A stretch of 5,507 nt of DNA from assembly GCA_905479845.1 (NCBI GenBank), contig CAJQOB010000233.1, forward strand, positions 1 to 5,507. The letters run 5' to 3'. A program made the translations under genes and the position numbers. The notes beneath the pieces were generated by a model. The model was not told the origin of the DNA. It saw only the letters and a list, made by a program, of their open reading frames with translations, and did no database searches. The stretch is from an uncultured Flavobacteriales bacterium (GTDB lineage Bacteria; Bacteroidota; Bacteroidia; Flavobacteriales_D; Crocinitomicaceae). This document shows positions 1-5,507 of this stretch, piece after piece (the stretch's first letter is position 1; each line of letters opens with the position of its first letter).

Positions 1-1467
1 TTTTTGGGTTGAATTGGCGTCAATGTAATGCGCAAATCTTCTGATCCCTGCAATGTGCTTTTCAACCCCTCCTCCAAATTGTTGATACAACTCTTCAACG
101 TTCGCCGTAACTACATTATAGCCTCCGCCTTGAATCGATTCACGATAAGACTTGTAATTGTTGACACCGTTTTCTAAAGATTCATGGAACACCATCAATA
201 GAGCGCTGTCCTGAACACCTGGTATTGTTGAAAAATCAGTAAAAACTCCATTTCCGTTAACAGGTGCTAAGGAAACCGTATTCACTTCAGCATAATTGGA
301 ATAGACCACTGATTGTTCGATACCAGAAGCCGAGTTTGGGATTAACATAGAATGCGTCCCTCCGTTGGGTAAAAAAGGGATTAACCTTGGTGTTTCACCA
401 TGAACAAAAACGATCGGGTCAGAGTATCCAGCAGCTATAATGTCTAATCTTGTTTTTGCTTCAGTTTGACTGTTTTGAACGTTAAATTGAAGTTCAGGAA
501 GACCTGCAAAGTGCGTTTGTCGAGCATACTTCAACTGCAAAAACGTGAGGGCTTGGTTATCGGTGGCAACATTGAGGTCATCAATTATTTCAAAATAAAA
601 GGGAGTTCCAGAAGCTCCAAGCTCCGAAGCGGCAATTGATGCAACCGTTTTTATTTGGGCATAACCGTAAAAAGAAGTGTCTTGAATAATACTACCTGAG
701 TTACCAAGTCTTAACCGTAAGTGATGATTGTATGGACTTCCCCAAGTAATAGCGTTCGACGCTGAGACGCAAAGGGCAAGAAAATCAGCATTTGGAGCAC
801 CTGCCCCAGTATAACTAAGAGGAGTGGATAATGATGGTGTACTGCTCCACCCTCCAGGAACTCCATCGTATTTAGGACCTCCCCAACCTTCTCCAGGAAC
901 GAAGAATGAACTTGTTATATCCGAAGATTTCTGTCCTTCATAGTATTCGTCGGTGAAGCTACGCCTGACCGTATACATAAAGTGGCTAGCAGGAGTGTAT
1001 GAAGCAAAATCAACATCCGTTTCAACAGTATATCGTAGATTGGATGTTGAGCCATTCCAAGTCAAAAAATATTGAATGGTGTCGTTGTAGAGACTAATCC
1101 CTGGGGATCCAACTGTGCTGGAATCAAGATAAAGTGTAGAATCCAGCCATCCATCATTGCGTTGAGCAAAGAAGAGAATATAATCACCGCCATCAATGCT
1201 TGAATCGCCACCATCAACAATGTGCAATGGGACCTCCTTTTCACGGCCAAACAGCTGAAAATTTTCTGATAAAATTGATCCTACTGGAATACCTGCATTG
1301 GCCAGAGCTGCGGAATCAATGCGATAAACACCGTCTTCCACAATTTTAATTTGATAGTAAGATTGTGAGTAATCAATCCATTCGTTCCCGAATGTTTGCG
1401 CGTACGACGCCGACCAAGTTAGGACGGAAGTTAGTATTAGTAATATAGCCGGTTTCCAATTTGTCAT
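1..1467 (-). CDS. porU2: PorU2-like C25 (gingipain-family) peptidase, N-terminal part, cut by left window edge
   Basis: The frame is open from ATG 1467 to base 1 (489 codons, no stop), so the C-terminus is missing. Residues 1-23 form a Sec signal peptide with a likely cut at SYA|Q. A beta-rich N-terminal region follows, starting WIDYSQSYYQIKIVEDGVYR (residue 30 on) and containing QLFGREKEVPL and GGDYILFFAQRNDGWLD. From about residue 422 the start of a C25 peptidase domain is visible: LLMVFHESL, then NNYKSYRESIQGGGYNVV and VEELYQQFGGGVEKHIAGIRRF. The catalytic His and Cys of this family lie beyond the edge, so activity cannot be judged. C25 proteins of this shape include PorU, the sortase that cleaves T9SS C-terminal signals and attaches cargo at the cell surface. 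The N-terminal wording and the PorV2-like partner fit the paralogue called PorU2 better than PorU itself. Its start overlaps the upstream stop (ATGA), suggesting translational coupling. The family is fairly sure; the PorU2 assignment and sortase role are inference. Confidence 0.82.
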   Translation of the reverse strand, partial: MTNWKPAILLILTSVLTWSASYAQTFGNEWIDYSQSYYQIKIVEDGVYRIDSAALANAGIPVGSILSENFQLFGREKEVPLHIVDGGDSSIDGGDYILFFAQRNDGWLDSTLYLDSSTVGSPGISLYNDTIQYFLTWNGSTSNLRYTVETDVDFASYTPASHFMYTVRRSFTDEYYEGQKSSDITSSFFVPGEGWGGPKYDGVPGGWSSTPSLSTPLSYTGAGAPNADFLALCVSASNAITWGSPYNHHLRLRLGNSGSIIQDTSFYGYAQIKTVASIAASELGASGTPFYFEIIDDLNVATDNQALTFLQLKYARQTHFAGLPELQFNVQNSQTEAKTRLDIIAAGYSDPIVFVHGETPRLIPFLPNGGTHSMLIPNSASGIEQSVVYSNYAEVNTVSLAPVNGNGVFTDFSTIPGVQDSALLMVFHESLENGVNNYKSYRESIQGGGYNVVTANVEELYQQFGGGVEKHIAGIRRFAHYIDANSTQK

Positions 1468-2600
1468 TTTTCTGCCCCAGAGTTTTTAGGTTGATTGAAC
1501 TTTACCCGTAAAGATACAACATGTGAATATAACGCTACTGAAGCATCTCCAATATCAGTAAATGCGTAGTCCAAGTAAACGCTTTTGAAGTTCAATCCAA
1601 TTCCAATATTTGGCTGAACATTTAGTCTTCGTGTATCATCAAAGTCCTGTACATATTGCATATTCGACAGTCCTGCGCGAATGCTAACGTAATTTTTAAA
1701 TCCAACACTTACACCGAGGTGTGGATCAACAGAAACAAGTCCTGTTCGAATCAATGTATTTCTTCTTCCGTCCGTCGTGAGGTCGAAGTCAATTTCAGAT
1801 GATGCGTGCAAACCGCTTTCTCCGATGTCAAATTTCTTGTATGCCGCAAAAATGAACCTCGGGAGCGTTAACTCAAGTCCATTTTCGGGAATAACATTTC
1901 CCGTATTTACAAAAACTTCGCGTGTTTCTTGATCCAAAGAGAATACCCAAGCATTGAATGTTGAAGTTACATCGCGTGCCATCAGACCAAATTTCCAGTT
2001 GTTTTTCATTTGGTACTGAGCTCCGGCATCAATTCCGAATCCCCAAGATTTAGCGAAATCTCCTACTTTTCTGTGGATAACTTTGAATGTACCTCCAACG
2101 CTTAACCCTTCAACATTTAATTTGCGAGCGTATGAAAATAAAAATCCATAATCAGCTGCTGTGAATGTCGTAATTCGATCATAGTCAACAATTCCGTTGT
2201 TGTCGAGCAACTGAGTTGTGTTAGGAATACCATCCACTCCAAAACGAATCGCCGTAAACCCAATAGCGCTTTTGTCATCAATTGAGTGTGCCAATCCGAC
2301 GTAATCGTATTTAGCGATCCCCGCAAAGTACTCAGAATGCATTAGTCCTACTTCAAGCCATTTGTTCACACTCGTCAACCCAGCCGGATTCCAATATCCA
2401 GAATTTACGCCATCAGTTTGAGCAACCACAGAGTTTCCAAGTCCAAGTGCATCTGCTCCAACCCCAATTGCGAGAAATTCATTCGAATACTTTGGAGCAA
2501 TAGTTTCAGTTAAAGATGGATCAGCAGTTTGAGCATAACCTACTGACAAACCAGCAGTAGCAGAGAGAAACAACACGAGGGATGACCAATAATTTTTCAT
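1464..2600 (-). CDS. porV2: PorV/PorQ-family outer-membrane protein, PorV2-like
   Basis: This is a complete 378-residue protein. Residues 1-23 are a Sec signal peptide ending GYA|Q. The mature start carries the family signature: YSNEFLAIGVGADALGLGN (residues 38-56), then NSGYWNPAGL (66-75). The rest alternates short amphipathic strands (for example LGVSVGFKNYVSIRAGLSNM and IGIGLNFKSVYLDYAF), as expected of a FadL-like 14-strand outer-membrane barrel. Length matches the family (roughly 350-400). In the T9SS, PorV carries cargo from the translocon to the PorU sortase. This sequence resembles the PorV2 branch more than canonical PorV, and its coding partner immediately downstream is a PorU-like C25 peptidase, so a dedicated PorV2-PorU2 pair is likely. 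The start at 2600 is chosen because the signal peptide begins there; no clear Shine-Dalgarno sequence precedes it, which is common in Bacteroidota. PorQ or a generic PorV-family transporter are alternatives. Confidence 0.85.
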   Translation of the reverse strand: MKNYWSSLVLFLSATAGLSVGYAQTADPSLTETIAPKYSNEFLAIGVGADALGLGNSVVAQTDGVNSGYWNPAGLTSVNKWLEVGLMHSEYFAGIAKYDYVGLAHSIDDKSAIGFTAIRFGVDGIPNTTQLLDNNGIVDYDRITTFTAADYGFLFSYARKLNVEGLSVGGTFKVIHRKVGDFAKSWGFGIDAGAQYQMKNNWKFGLMARDVTSTFNAWVFSLDQETREVFVNTGNVIPENGLELTLPRFIFAAYKKFDIGESGLHASSEIDFDLTTDGRRNTLIRTGLVSVDPHLGVSVGFKNYVSIRAGLSNMQYVQDFDDTRRLNVQPNIGIGLNFKSVYLDYAFTDIGDASVALYSHVVSLRVKFNQPKNSGAEK

Positions 2601-2671
2601 AAATAGCTAATGTTTATATGCTAAACTGTAATTTCGGTAAAAAATTGTGTTCTTTACATTCTATCACTAAG

Positions 2672-2709
2672 ACGTAAATGTATTAGTTTTAGTTGTCTAA
2701 AATTTACGT
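2672..2709. repeat. Inverted repeat with nested small hairpin in the divergent promoter region
   Basis: ACGTAAAT (2672-2679) is the exact reverse complement of ATTTACGT (2702-2709). Between them TTTTAG (2687-2692) and CTAAAA (2697-2702) form a second perfect 6-base dyad with a TTGT loop. The two dyads have slightly different centres and share base 2702. Each outer arm overlaps one of the opposed candidate -7 boxes. It could be an operator or just a product of AT-rich sequence. Confidence 0.4.
2675..2702 (-). promoter_or_regulatory. Candidate Bacteroidota-type promoter for porV2-porU2
   Basis: Reading leftward, TACATTTA (2682 to 2675) matches the Bacteroidota -7 consensus TAnnTTTG at every fixed base except the last. 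A poor -33 candidate, TTTT (2702 to 2699), lies 16 bases upstream, where the consensus would have TTTG at about 17-23. Transcription would begin near 2669, giving a leader of about 70 bases. In DNA this AT-rich such matches arise by chance. Confidence 0.3.
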
Positions 2710-2712
2710 TTA
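2683..2712 (+). promoter_or_regulatory. Candidate Bacteroidota-type promoter for pssA-purS
   Basis: TACGTTTA (2705-2712) matches TAnnTTTG except the final base, with TTAG (2683-2686) as an imperfect TTTG-like -33 box 18 bases upstream. The implied start near 2719 leaves a short leader of about 14 bases before the pssA ATG. A second box of equal quality, TAGTTTTA (2684-2691), has no good -33 partner. Confidence 0.3.
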
Positions 2713-2732
2713 TTAATTTTTCGCAGGTACCA

Positions 2733-3512
2733 ATGTTCAATATACCCAATCTATTTACCGCAGCGAATTTACTGTCAGGTTGTATCGCTATTATTTTAGC
2801 ATTTGCAGGAAGAATCGATCTTGCTCCGTTTGCAATTTTTGCGGGCGCTTTGTTTGACTTCTGTGATGGTTTCATTGCGAGGAAGATGAACCTTCAAGGA
2901 GAGATGGGGAAACAGTTAGATTCTTTGGCAGATATGATCACTTTTGGATTAGCGCCAGGGATGATTATGTTTTTCATACTTCTTAGTGTTGGTTCCGATC
3001 CTGTCGAGAGTAAATCTTTGAATATTTGGGTTGAAAACATTCTGAATGGAGATAGCAGTAACTATTATCCATTTGTCGCGTTGGTAATTCCATTTTTCTC
3101 TTTATTTAGGTTAGCGAAGTTCAATCTAGATACACGACAAACAGAATCGTTTATAGGACTTCCAACTCCCGCTAACACTTTGTTTTTCATGGCTTATCCG
3201 CTCGTCACGATGTATTCTGATGTCAATATCAGCGAGGTCACTGGATTTTCAGCTTTCATGTTTCATCCAATCAGTATTTCCATAGTAATTGTTGTAATGA
3301 GTCTGTTACTCGTTTCAGAAATTCCCTTATTCTCGTTAAAATTTAAATCGTTTGGAGTAAAAGGAAACGAAATTCGTTACTCTTTTTTGTTAATAAGTTT
3401 GATATTTATTATCATTTTCAAAGCGTGGGCATTAGCATTAATCGTATTTTTGTACCTCGTTTTATCGATATTAGAAAACTACGTTTTAAAGACAAAAGAA
3501 CATGAAATTTAG
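2733..3512 (+). CDS. pssA: CDP-diacylglycerol--serine O-phosphatidyltransferase (phosphatidylserine synthase)
   Basis: This 259-residue integral membrane enzyme transfers phosphatidyl from CDP-diacylglycerol to L-serine, making phosphatidylserine, the precursor of phosphatidylethanolamine. The CDP-alcohol phosphatidyltransferase motif is complete: D42-x2-D45-G46-x2-A49-R50-x8-G59-x3-D63-x3-D67, including all four metal-binding aspartates. RLAKFNLD (126-133) and GLPTPAN (142-148) are typical of bacterial PssA rather than of PgsA or cardiolipin synthases. Hydrophobic segments fall at about 8-25, 31-41, 72-86, 112-124, 147-160, 180-197, 216-229 and 231-248. The start at 2733 gives the usual N-terminus, FNIPNLFTAANLLSGC, and only a weak AGG precedes it. 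The last 11 bases overlap purS in a different frame, so the two genes are almost certainly co-transcribed. Length matches the family. Confidence 0.95.
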   Translation: MFNIPNLFTAANLLSGCIAIILAFAGRIDLAPFAIFAGALFDFCDGFIARKMNLQGEMGKQLDSLADMITFGLAPGMIMFFILLSVGSDPVESKSLNIWVENILNGDSSNYYPFVALVIPFFSLFRLAKFNLDTRQTESFIGLPTPANTLFFMAYPLVTMYSDVNISEVTGFSAFMFHPISISIVIVVMSLLLVSEIPLFSLKFKSFGVKGNEIRYSFLLISLIFIIIFKAWALALIVFLYLVLSILENYVLKTKEHEI

Positions 3513-3753
3513 AGCTGAAATTGATGTAATGCCATTGGACGCATTACTTGATCCACAAGGGAAAGCTGTAACAGGAAGTATGAAGACTGTTGGGTTAGAA
3601 ATGATCGACGGGGTGCGTATAGGAAAACATATTCGACTTTTTGTTGAGGCGAACTCACAAGATGCAGCAAAAGAAAAAGTAGAGGAAGCATGTGTTAAAT
3701 TGCTTTCAAACCAAATTATGGAGAGTTATACATACTCTATAGAAGAAGCTTAG
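3502..3753 (+). CDS. purS: Phosphoribosylformylglycinamidine synthase subunit PurS
   Basis: This 83-residue protein is the small subunit of the three-part FGAM synthase (PurS-PurQ-PurL), which makes formylglycinamidine ribotide in the fourth step of purine synthesis. PurS dimers bridge PurL and the glutaminase PurQ. Family marks visible are VMPLDALLDPQGKAV (residues 9-23), VGLEMIDGVRIGKHIRLFVE (30-49) and KVEEACVKLLSNQIMESY (60-77). Length is the usual 80-85. The start at 3502 lies inside the pssA 3' end (11-base overlap), with only A-rich sequence before it, so translation is likely coupled to pssA. Neither purQ nor purL is in the window. The partner gene pssA is from an unrelated pathway. 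Confidence 0.93.
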   Translation: MKFRAEIDVMPLDALLDPQGKAVTGSMKTVGLEMIDGVRIGKHIRLFVEANSQDAAKEKVEEACVKLLSNQIMESYTYSIEEA

Positions 3754-3769
3754 GCTTGTTAAGTTTTTT
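3746..3769 (+). terminator. Possible weak intrinsic terminator after purS
   Basis: AAGCTTA (3746-3752) can pair with TAAGTTT (3760-3766), including one G-U pair, around a 7-base loop, and a six-T run occupies 3764-3769. The stem is AT-rich and uses part of the T run, so termination would be weak. The stem covers the purS stop codon. Confidence 0.3.
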
Positions 3770-3803
3770 GGATTGATATTAATCGGTTGAAAACGGAACA
3801 TTT

Positions 3804-3832
3804 TTTGCTGCGACTTCATATAGATAGATTAG
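3804..3832 (+). promoter_or_regulatory. Candidate Bacteroidota-type promoter for the 3852-5507 gene cluster
   Basis: TTTG (3804-3807) and TAGATTAG (3825-3832) fit the -33 TTTG and -7 TAnnTTTG elements with one mismatch and a 17-base spacer. This is the best promoter match in the window, and it lies in the only sizeable gap between rightward genes. The implied leader to the ATG at 3852 would be roughly 15 bases. Confidence 0.4.
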
Positions 3833-3851
3833 TGGTACAAAAATTAAGATA

Positions 3852-4817
3852 ATGACAGATTCGACACATATTTCTGAACCAAAGAAAAAAGGAACAGGTG
3901 GTTATATAGCATTAATTATATTACTGTTGATAGGACTTGGGGTGATGTTTTACTTTCTCTCTTCTGAGAAATCAAAGGTCGCAAATTGTGGTGAGGAAAA
4001 CACCAAGCTTGAAGCAGACATGGATGGCATGAATCAAATGCTAGAAGGCTATGTCGGGAATATGTCGAATGATCTTAAAACTGATTTCCAAAACATGTTG
4101 AAAACGTATGACGCCCTTTTAGAAAAGGATGCCAGTCAAGCGGATAGTATCAACAAACAAAAGGAACGAATTGAAGAGCTTCTCGATGAGGTGAAAAAAG
4201 GGAAGATGACTGCTTATCAGTTGTATGAGCTTCGTAAGGAAAATGAAACTTTACGTAAGATCATGAAGGGGTATGTGGTTCAAATTGATTCCTTGAATAC
4301 ACTCAATTTGCAATTAACAAGCGATCTCGATTCTACATCAACTCAACTTAATTTAACGAAGGAAGAGCGCGATAAGATCAAAGAGAAATCCGAACAACAG
4401 GAACAAACCATTGACAAAGCGAAAAAGCTTCAAGCGTATGGTTTCGATTCTGGTGCATTAAGAGCAAAACTGAATAGTACTACTACGCCTACAACGAAGG
4501 CGCGAGGTGCTGTTCAATTGAAGTCGAGTTTTACAATTTCTGAAAACTCAGTGGCTTCAACTGGAAGTAAACCTGTGTACATGCAGATTACAGATCCAAA
4601 TGGAAAAGTATTCCAAAGTAGATCAAGTAACATTACGTCAACCGATGGTGGAGATGTTTCATATACTGATATGAAAACGATCAATTACTCAGGTTCACGA
4701 ATTGATGTTGCTATTTATTATGACTTGAACGGTCAAAAAATATCAAAAGGAAATTACAAGGTGAAGATTTATTGTCAAGGACAAATGATTGGTTCTGACA
4801 GCTTCTCTCTGAAATAA
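3852..4817 (+). CDS. Membrane-anchored coiled-coil protein with C-terminal beta domain, function unknown
   Basis: I recognise this architecture from uncharacterised Bacteroidota proteins but know no function. Of 321 residues, 1-16 are a short Lys-rich cytoplasmic tail (EPKKKG) and 17-37 a single transmembrane helix (GGYIALIILLLIGLGVMFYF). Residues about 47-195 are rich in Glu, Lys, Gln, Asp and Leu with heptad-like spacing (for example KQKERIEELLDEVKKGK), indicating a long coiled coil. A Thr-rich linker (209-216) leads to a beta-rich C-terminal domain (about 220-321) with SFTISEN, PVYMQITDPNGKV, TINYSGSRIDVAIYY and KGNYKVKIYCQGQMIGSDSF, resembling an Ig-like fold. The positive-inside rule suggests the coiled coil and beta domain face the periplasm. 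It ends with tandem stops (TAA TAG), 12 bases before the RRM gene, so co-transcription is likely. Database labels such as SMC-like would reflect only the coiled coil. A structural spacer or envelope-organising role is a guess. Confidence 0.85.
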   Translation: MTDSTHISEPKKKGTGGYIALIILLLIGLGVMFYFLSSEKSKVANCGEENTKLEADMDGMNQMLEGYVGNMSNDLKTDFQNMLKTYDALLEKDASQADSINKQKERIEELLDEVKKGKMTAYQLYELRKENETLRKIMKGYVVQIDSLNTLNLQLTSDLDSTSTQLNLTKEERDKIKEKSEQQEQTIDKAKKLQAYGFDSGALRAKLNSTTTPTTKARGAVQLKSSFTISENSVASTGSKPVYMQITDPNGKVFQSRSSNITSTDGGDVSYTDMKTINYSGSRIDVAIYYDLNGQKISKGNYKVKIYCQGQMIGSDSFSLK

Positions 4818-4829
4818 TAGTTAGGTTAG

Positions 4830-5162
4830 ATGATCAATATTTTTATTGCAAATTTAGATTGGGAAGTTACTTCCGAAGATTTGAGTCAAACGTTTGGAAC
4901 GTTTGGAACGGTTACGTATGCGCATGTCGTGTATGACCGTAAAACAAAACGTTCGATGGGGTTTGGCTACGTCGAAATGGAAAGTTCAGATGAAGGGATT
5001 AATGCAATTCAGGCATTAAACGGACTGGAAGTGAACGGTCGTCCGATTGACGTGAAAGTAGCTTCGCCAAAAGAAAATCGCCCAAAGAAAAAAAATGCGT
5101 CACCCGCAAAGAACGGAGATAAACCGAAAAGAGATCGCCCAAGAAGACCTCGAAGAGATTAA
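4830..5162 (+). CDS. Small RRM-domain RNA-binding protein with basic tail
   Basis: This 110-residue cytoplasmic protein has one RNA recognition motif (about residues 2-79). RNP2 is IFIANL (4-9) and RNP1 is MGFGYVEM (43-50), with the RNA-stacking aromatics F5, F45 and Y47 in place. QALNGLEVNGRPIDVKVA (61-78) gives the usual end of the fold. Residues 81-110 are a disordered Lys/Arg/Pro-rich tail (RPKKKN, KPKRDRPRRPRRD) that probably adds non-specific RNA affinity. Short single-RRM proteins are common in cyanobacteria and Bacteroidota; in Bacteroides, members act as post-transcriptional regulators. The RNA targets of this one cannot be read from sequence. The gene lies 12 bases after the coiled-coil gene and 16 before the hydratase gene. 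A weak AGG (4823-4825) precedes the start. Confidence 0.93.
   Translation: MINIFIANLDWEVTSEDLSQTFGTFGTVTYAHVVYDRKTKRSMGFGYVEMESSDEGINAIQALNGLEVNGRPIDVKVASPKENRPKKKNASPAKNGDKPKRDRPRRPRRD
4889..4910 (+). repeat. Short 9-base tandem repeat inside the RRM gene
   Basis: AACGTTTGG occurs at 4889-4897 and 4898-4906, followed by a partial AACG. It encodes T-F-G-T-F-G-T (residues 21-27) in the first helix-to-strand-2 region of the RRM. The period is three codons, so copy changes would keep the frame. The RRM has normal spacing here (L-x3-F-x2-FG-x-V), so the repeat need not be a recent duplication. Confidence 0.7.
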
Positions 5163-5178
5163 TTAAAACCACTTTATT

Positions 5179-5507
5179 ATGTCTAATGCAATTGATCAAG
5201 GACACGTTGAGTCGTCTATTGATGCAAACGGAATAGCAACAATTGAATTCGGGCACCCGCTCAGTAATTCATTACCTGGAAAAATTCTTCAAAAACTTGC
5301 AAGAACAATCGAATCCCTTGGGTTAGATGATCAAGTTAAAGTGATCGTTCTAAAATCTGCTGGCGAAAGAGCATTTTGTGCAGGTGCGAGTTTTGATGAG
5401 TTGATCTCAATCAAAGACCTCGACACAGGAAAAGTTTTCTTCTCAGGTTTCGCGAATGTAATTAACGCTTGTAGAAAGTGTCCTAAATTAATTATCGGTA
5501 GAGTTCA
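5179..5507 (+). CDS. Enoyl-CoA hydratase/isomerase (crotonase) family protein, cut by right window edge
   Basis: Only the first 109 complete codons are present. The frame is open from ATG 5179 to the edge. The crotonase fold is evident from IATIEFGHPLSNSL (residues 19-32), VKVIVLKSAGERAFCAGASF (53-72) and NVINACRKCPKLIIGRV (93-109). FCAGAS (66-71) is the first oxyanion-hole segment that polarises the acyl-CoA thioester. The second glycine of the oxyanion hole and the catalytic acid residues lie beyond the edge, so hydratase, isomerase and other activities cannot be told apart. In this phylum similar proteins are annotated as enoyl-CoA or methylglutaconyl-CoA hydratases of fatty-acid or branched-chain amino-acid breakdown; that is only a possibility here. 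The start is the first ATG after the RRM stop (16-base gap, no Shine-Dalgarno sequence) and gives a normal family N-terminus. Probably co-transcribed with the RRM gene. Confidence 0.9.
   Translation, partial: MSNAIDQGHVESSIDANGIATIEFGHPLSNSLPGKILQKLARTIESLGLDDQVKVIVLKSAGERAFCAGASFDELISIKDLDTGKVFFSGFANVINACRKCPKLIIGRV

Larger units (their letters stand above)
2601..2732. promoter_or_regulatory. Divergent intergenic region between the porV2-porU2 operon and pssA-purS
   Basis: These 132 AT-rich bases lie between two divergent start codons, so promoters for both operons should sit here. No hairpin with a T-tract typical of a terminator is needed or seen. Two opposed -7-like boxes and an inverted repeat are listed separately. 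No known riboswitch or other structured leader was recognised. Confidence 0.7.

Noticed and set aside
1062..1250. Leftward 62-codon open frame with a hydrophobic start
   Set aside because: It lies on the same strand but in another frame inside the clearly coding C25 peptidase gene and shows no family signature.
2117..2326. Leftward 69-codon open frame
   Set aside because: It is out of frame within the PorV2-like gene, whose whole length is supported by family motifs.
1..2600. Canonical porU-porV of the core T9SS
   Set aside because: Not fully excluded, but the N-terminal wording of both proteins fits the PorU2/PorV2 paralogues better, so the canonical names were not used.
2601..2732. Riboswitch or small RNA in the divergent intergenic region
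   Set aside because: The dyads are short and AT-rich, and no known riboswitch core or GC-rich structured element was found.
2654..2875. Leftward 73-codon open frame crossing the intergenic region and the pssA start
   Set aside because: It is antisense to the conserved pssA N-terminus and its protein is low-complexity with no recognisable domain.
3509..3691. Leftward 60-codon open frame
   Set aside because: It is antisense to purS, which is a confident family member.
3978..3989. Possible lipobox (VANC, Cys46) in the coiled-coil protein
   Set aside because: The Cys is preceded by Asn rather than Gly, Ala or Ser and sits about nine residues after a full transmembrane helix, so a lipoprotein signal is not supported.
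3852..4817. SMC or chromosome-segregation ATPase assignment
   Set aside because: No Walker A or B motif, hinge or ABC signature is present; only coiled-coil composition resembles SMC, and there is a membrane anchor.
4999..5256. Leftward 85-codon open frame
   Set aside because: It is antisense to the RRM tail and the hydratase start and lacks any conserved feature.

Overview
This window looks like ordinary chromosomal DNA from a member of the Bacteroidota, probably a Flavobacteriales/Crocinitomicaceae-like marine or freshwater bacterium. The reasons are a paired gingipain-like C25 peptidase and PorV-family outer-membrane protein (type IX secretion system, T9SS, relatives), AT-rich intergenic DNA with TAnnTTTG-like promoter elements, weak or absent Shine-Dalgarno sequences, and a small RRM-type RNA-binding protein with a basic tail. 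The lineage is inferred from gene content; no rRNA or other marker is present.

Layout. Positions 1-2600 hold a leftward two-gene operon. A PorV2-like outer-membrane beta-barrel gene (1464-2600) is followed, with a 4-base ATGA overlap, by a PorU2-like C25 peptidase gene (1-1467) that runs off the left edge just after its peptidase domain begins. A 132-base divergent intergenic region (2601-2732) separates this operon from rightward genes. It contains an inverted repeat whose arms overlap the best candidate -7 boxes of both directions. Rightward come pssA (phosphatidylserine synthase, 2733-3512) and purS (FGAM synthase small subunit, 3502-3753), overlapping by 11 bases. After a 98-base gap with a weak terminator-like hairpin and a candidate promoter come three closely spaced genes: an unnamed single-pass membrane coiled-coil protein (3852-4817), an RRM RNA-binding protein (4830-5162) and an enoyl-CoA hydratase/isomerase family protein (from 5179, cut by the right edge).

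How the genes work together. The leftward pair is plausibly a secretion-linked peptidase with its outer-membrane partner, both exported by Sec signal peptides. pssA (membrane lipid synthesis) and purS (purine synthesis) are housekeeping genes that share a transcript but no obvious pathway. The last three genes are probably co-transcribed on spacing alone, with no evident shared biochemistry.

No gene-free stretch exceeds 300 bases. I see no tRNA, rRNA, CRISPR array, insertion sequence, phage gene or attachment site. The least understood items are the PorV2/PorU2-like pair, the coiled-coil membrane protein and the occurrence of a stand-alone purS. I do not see evidence for a dramatic new system.
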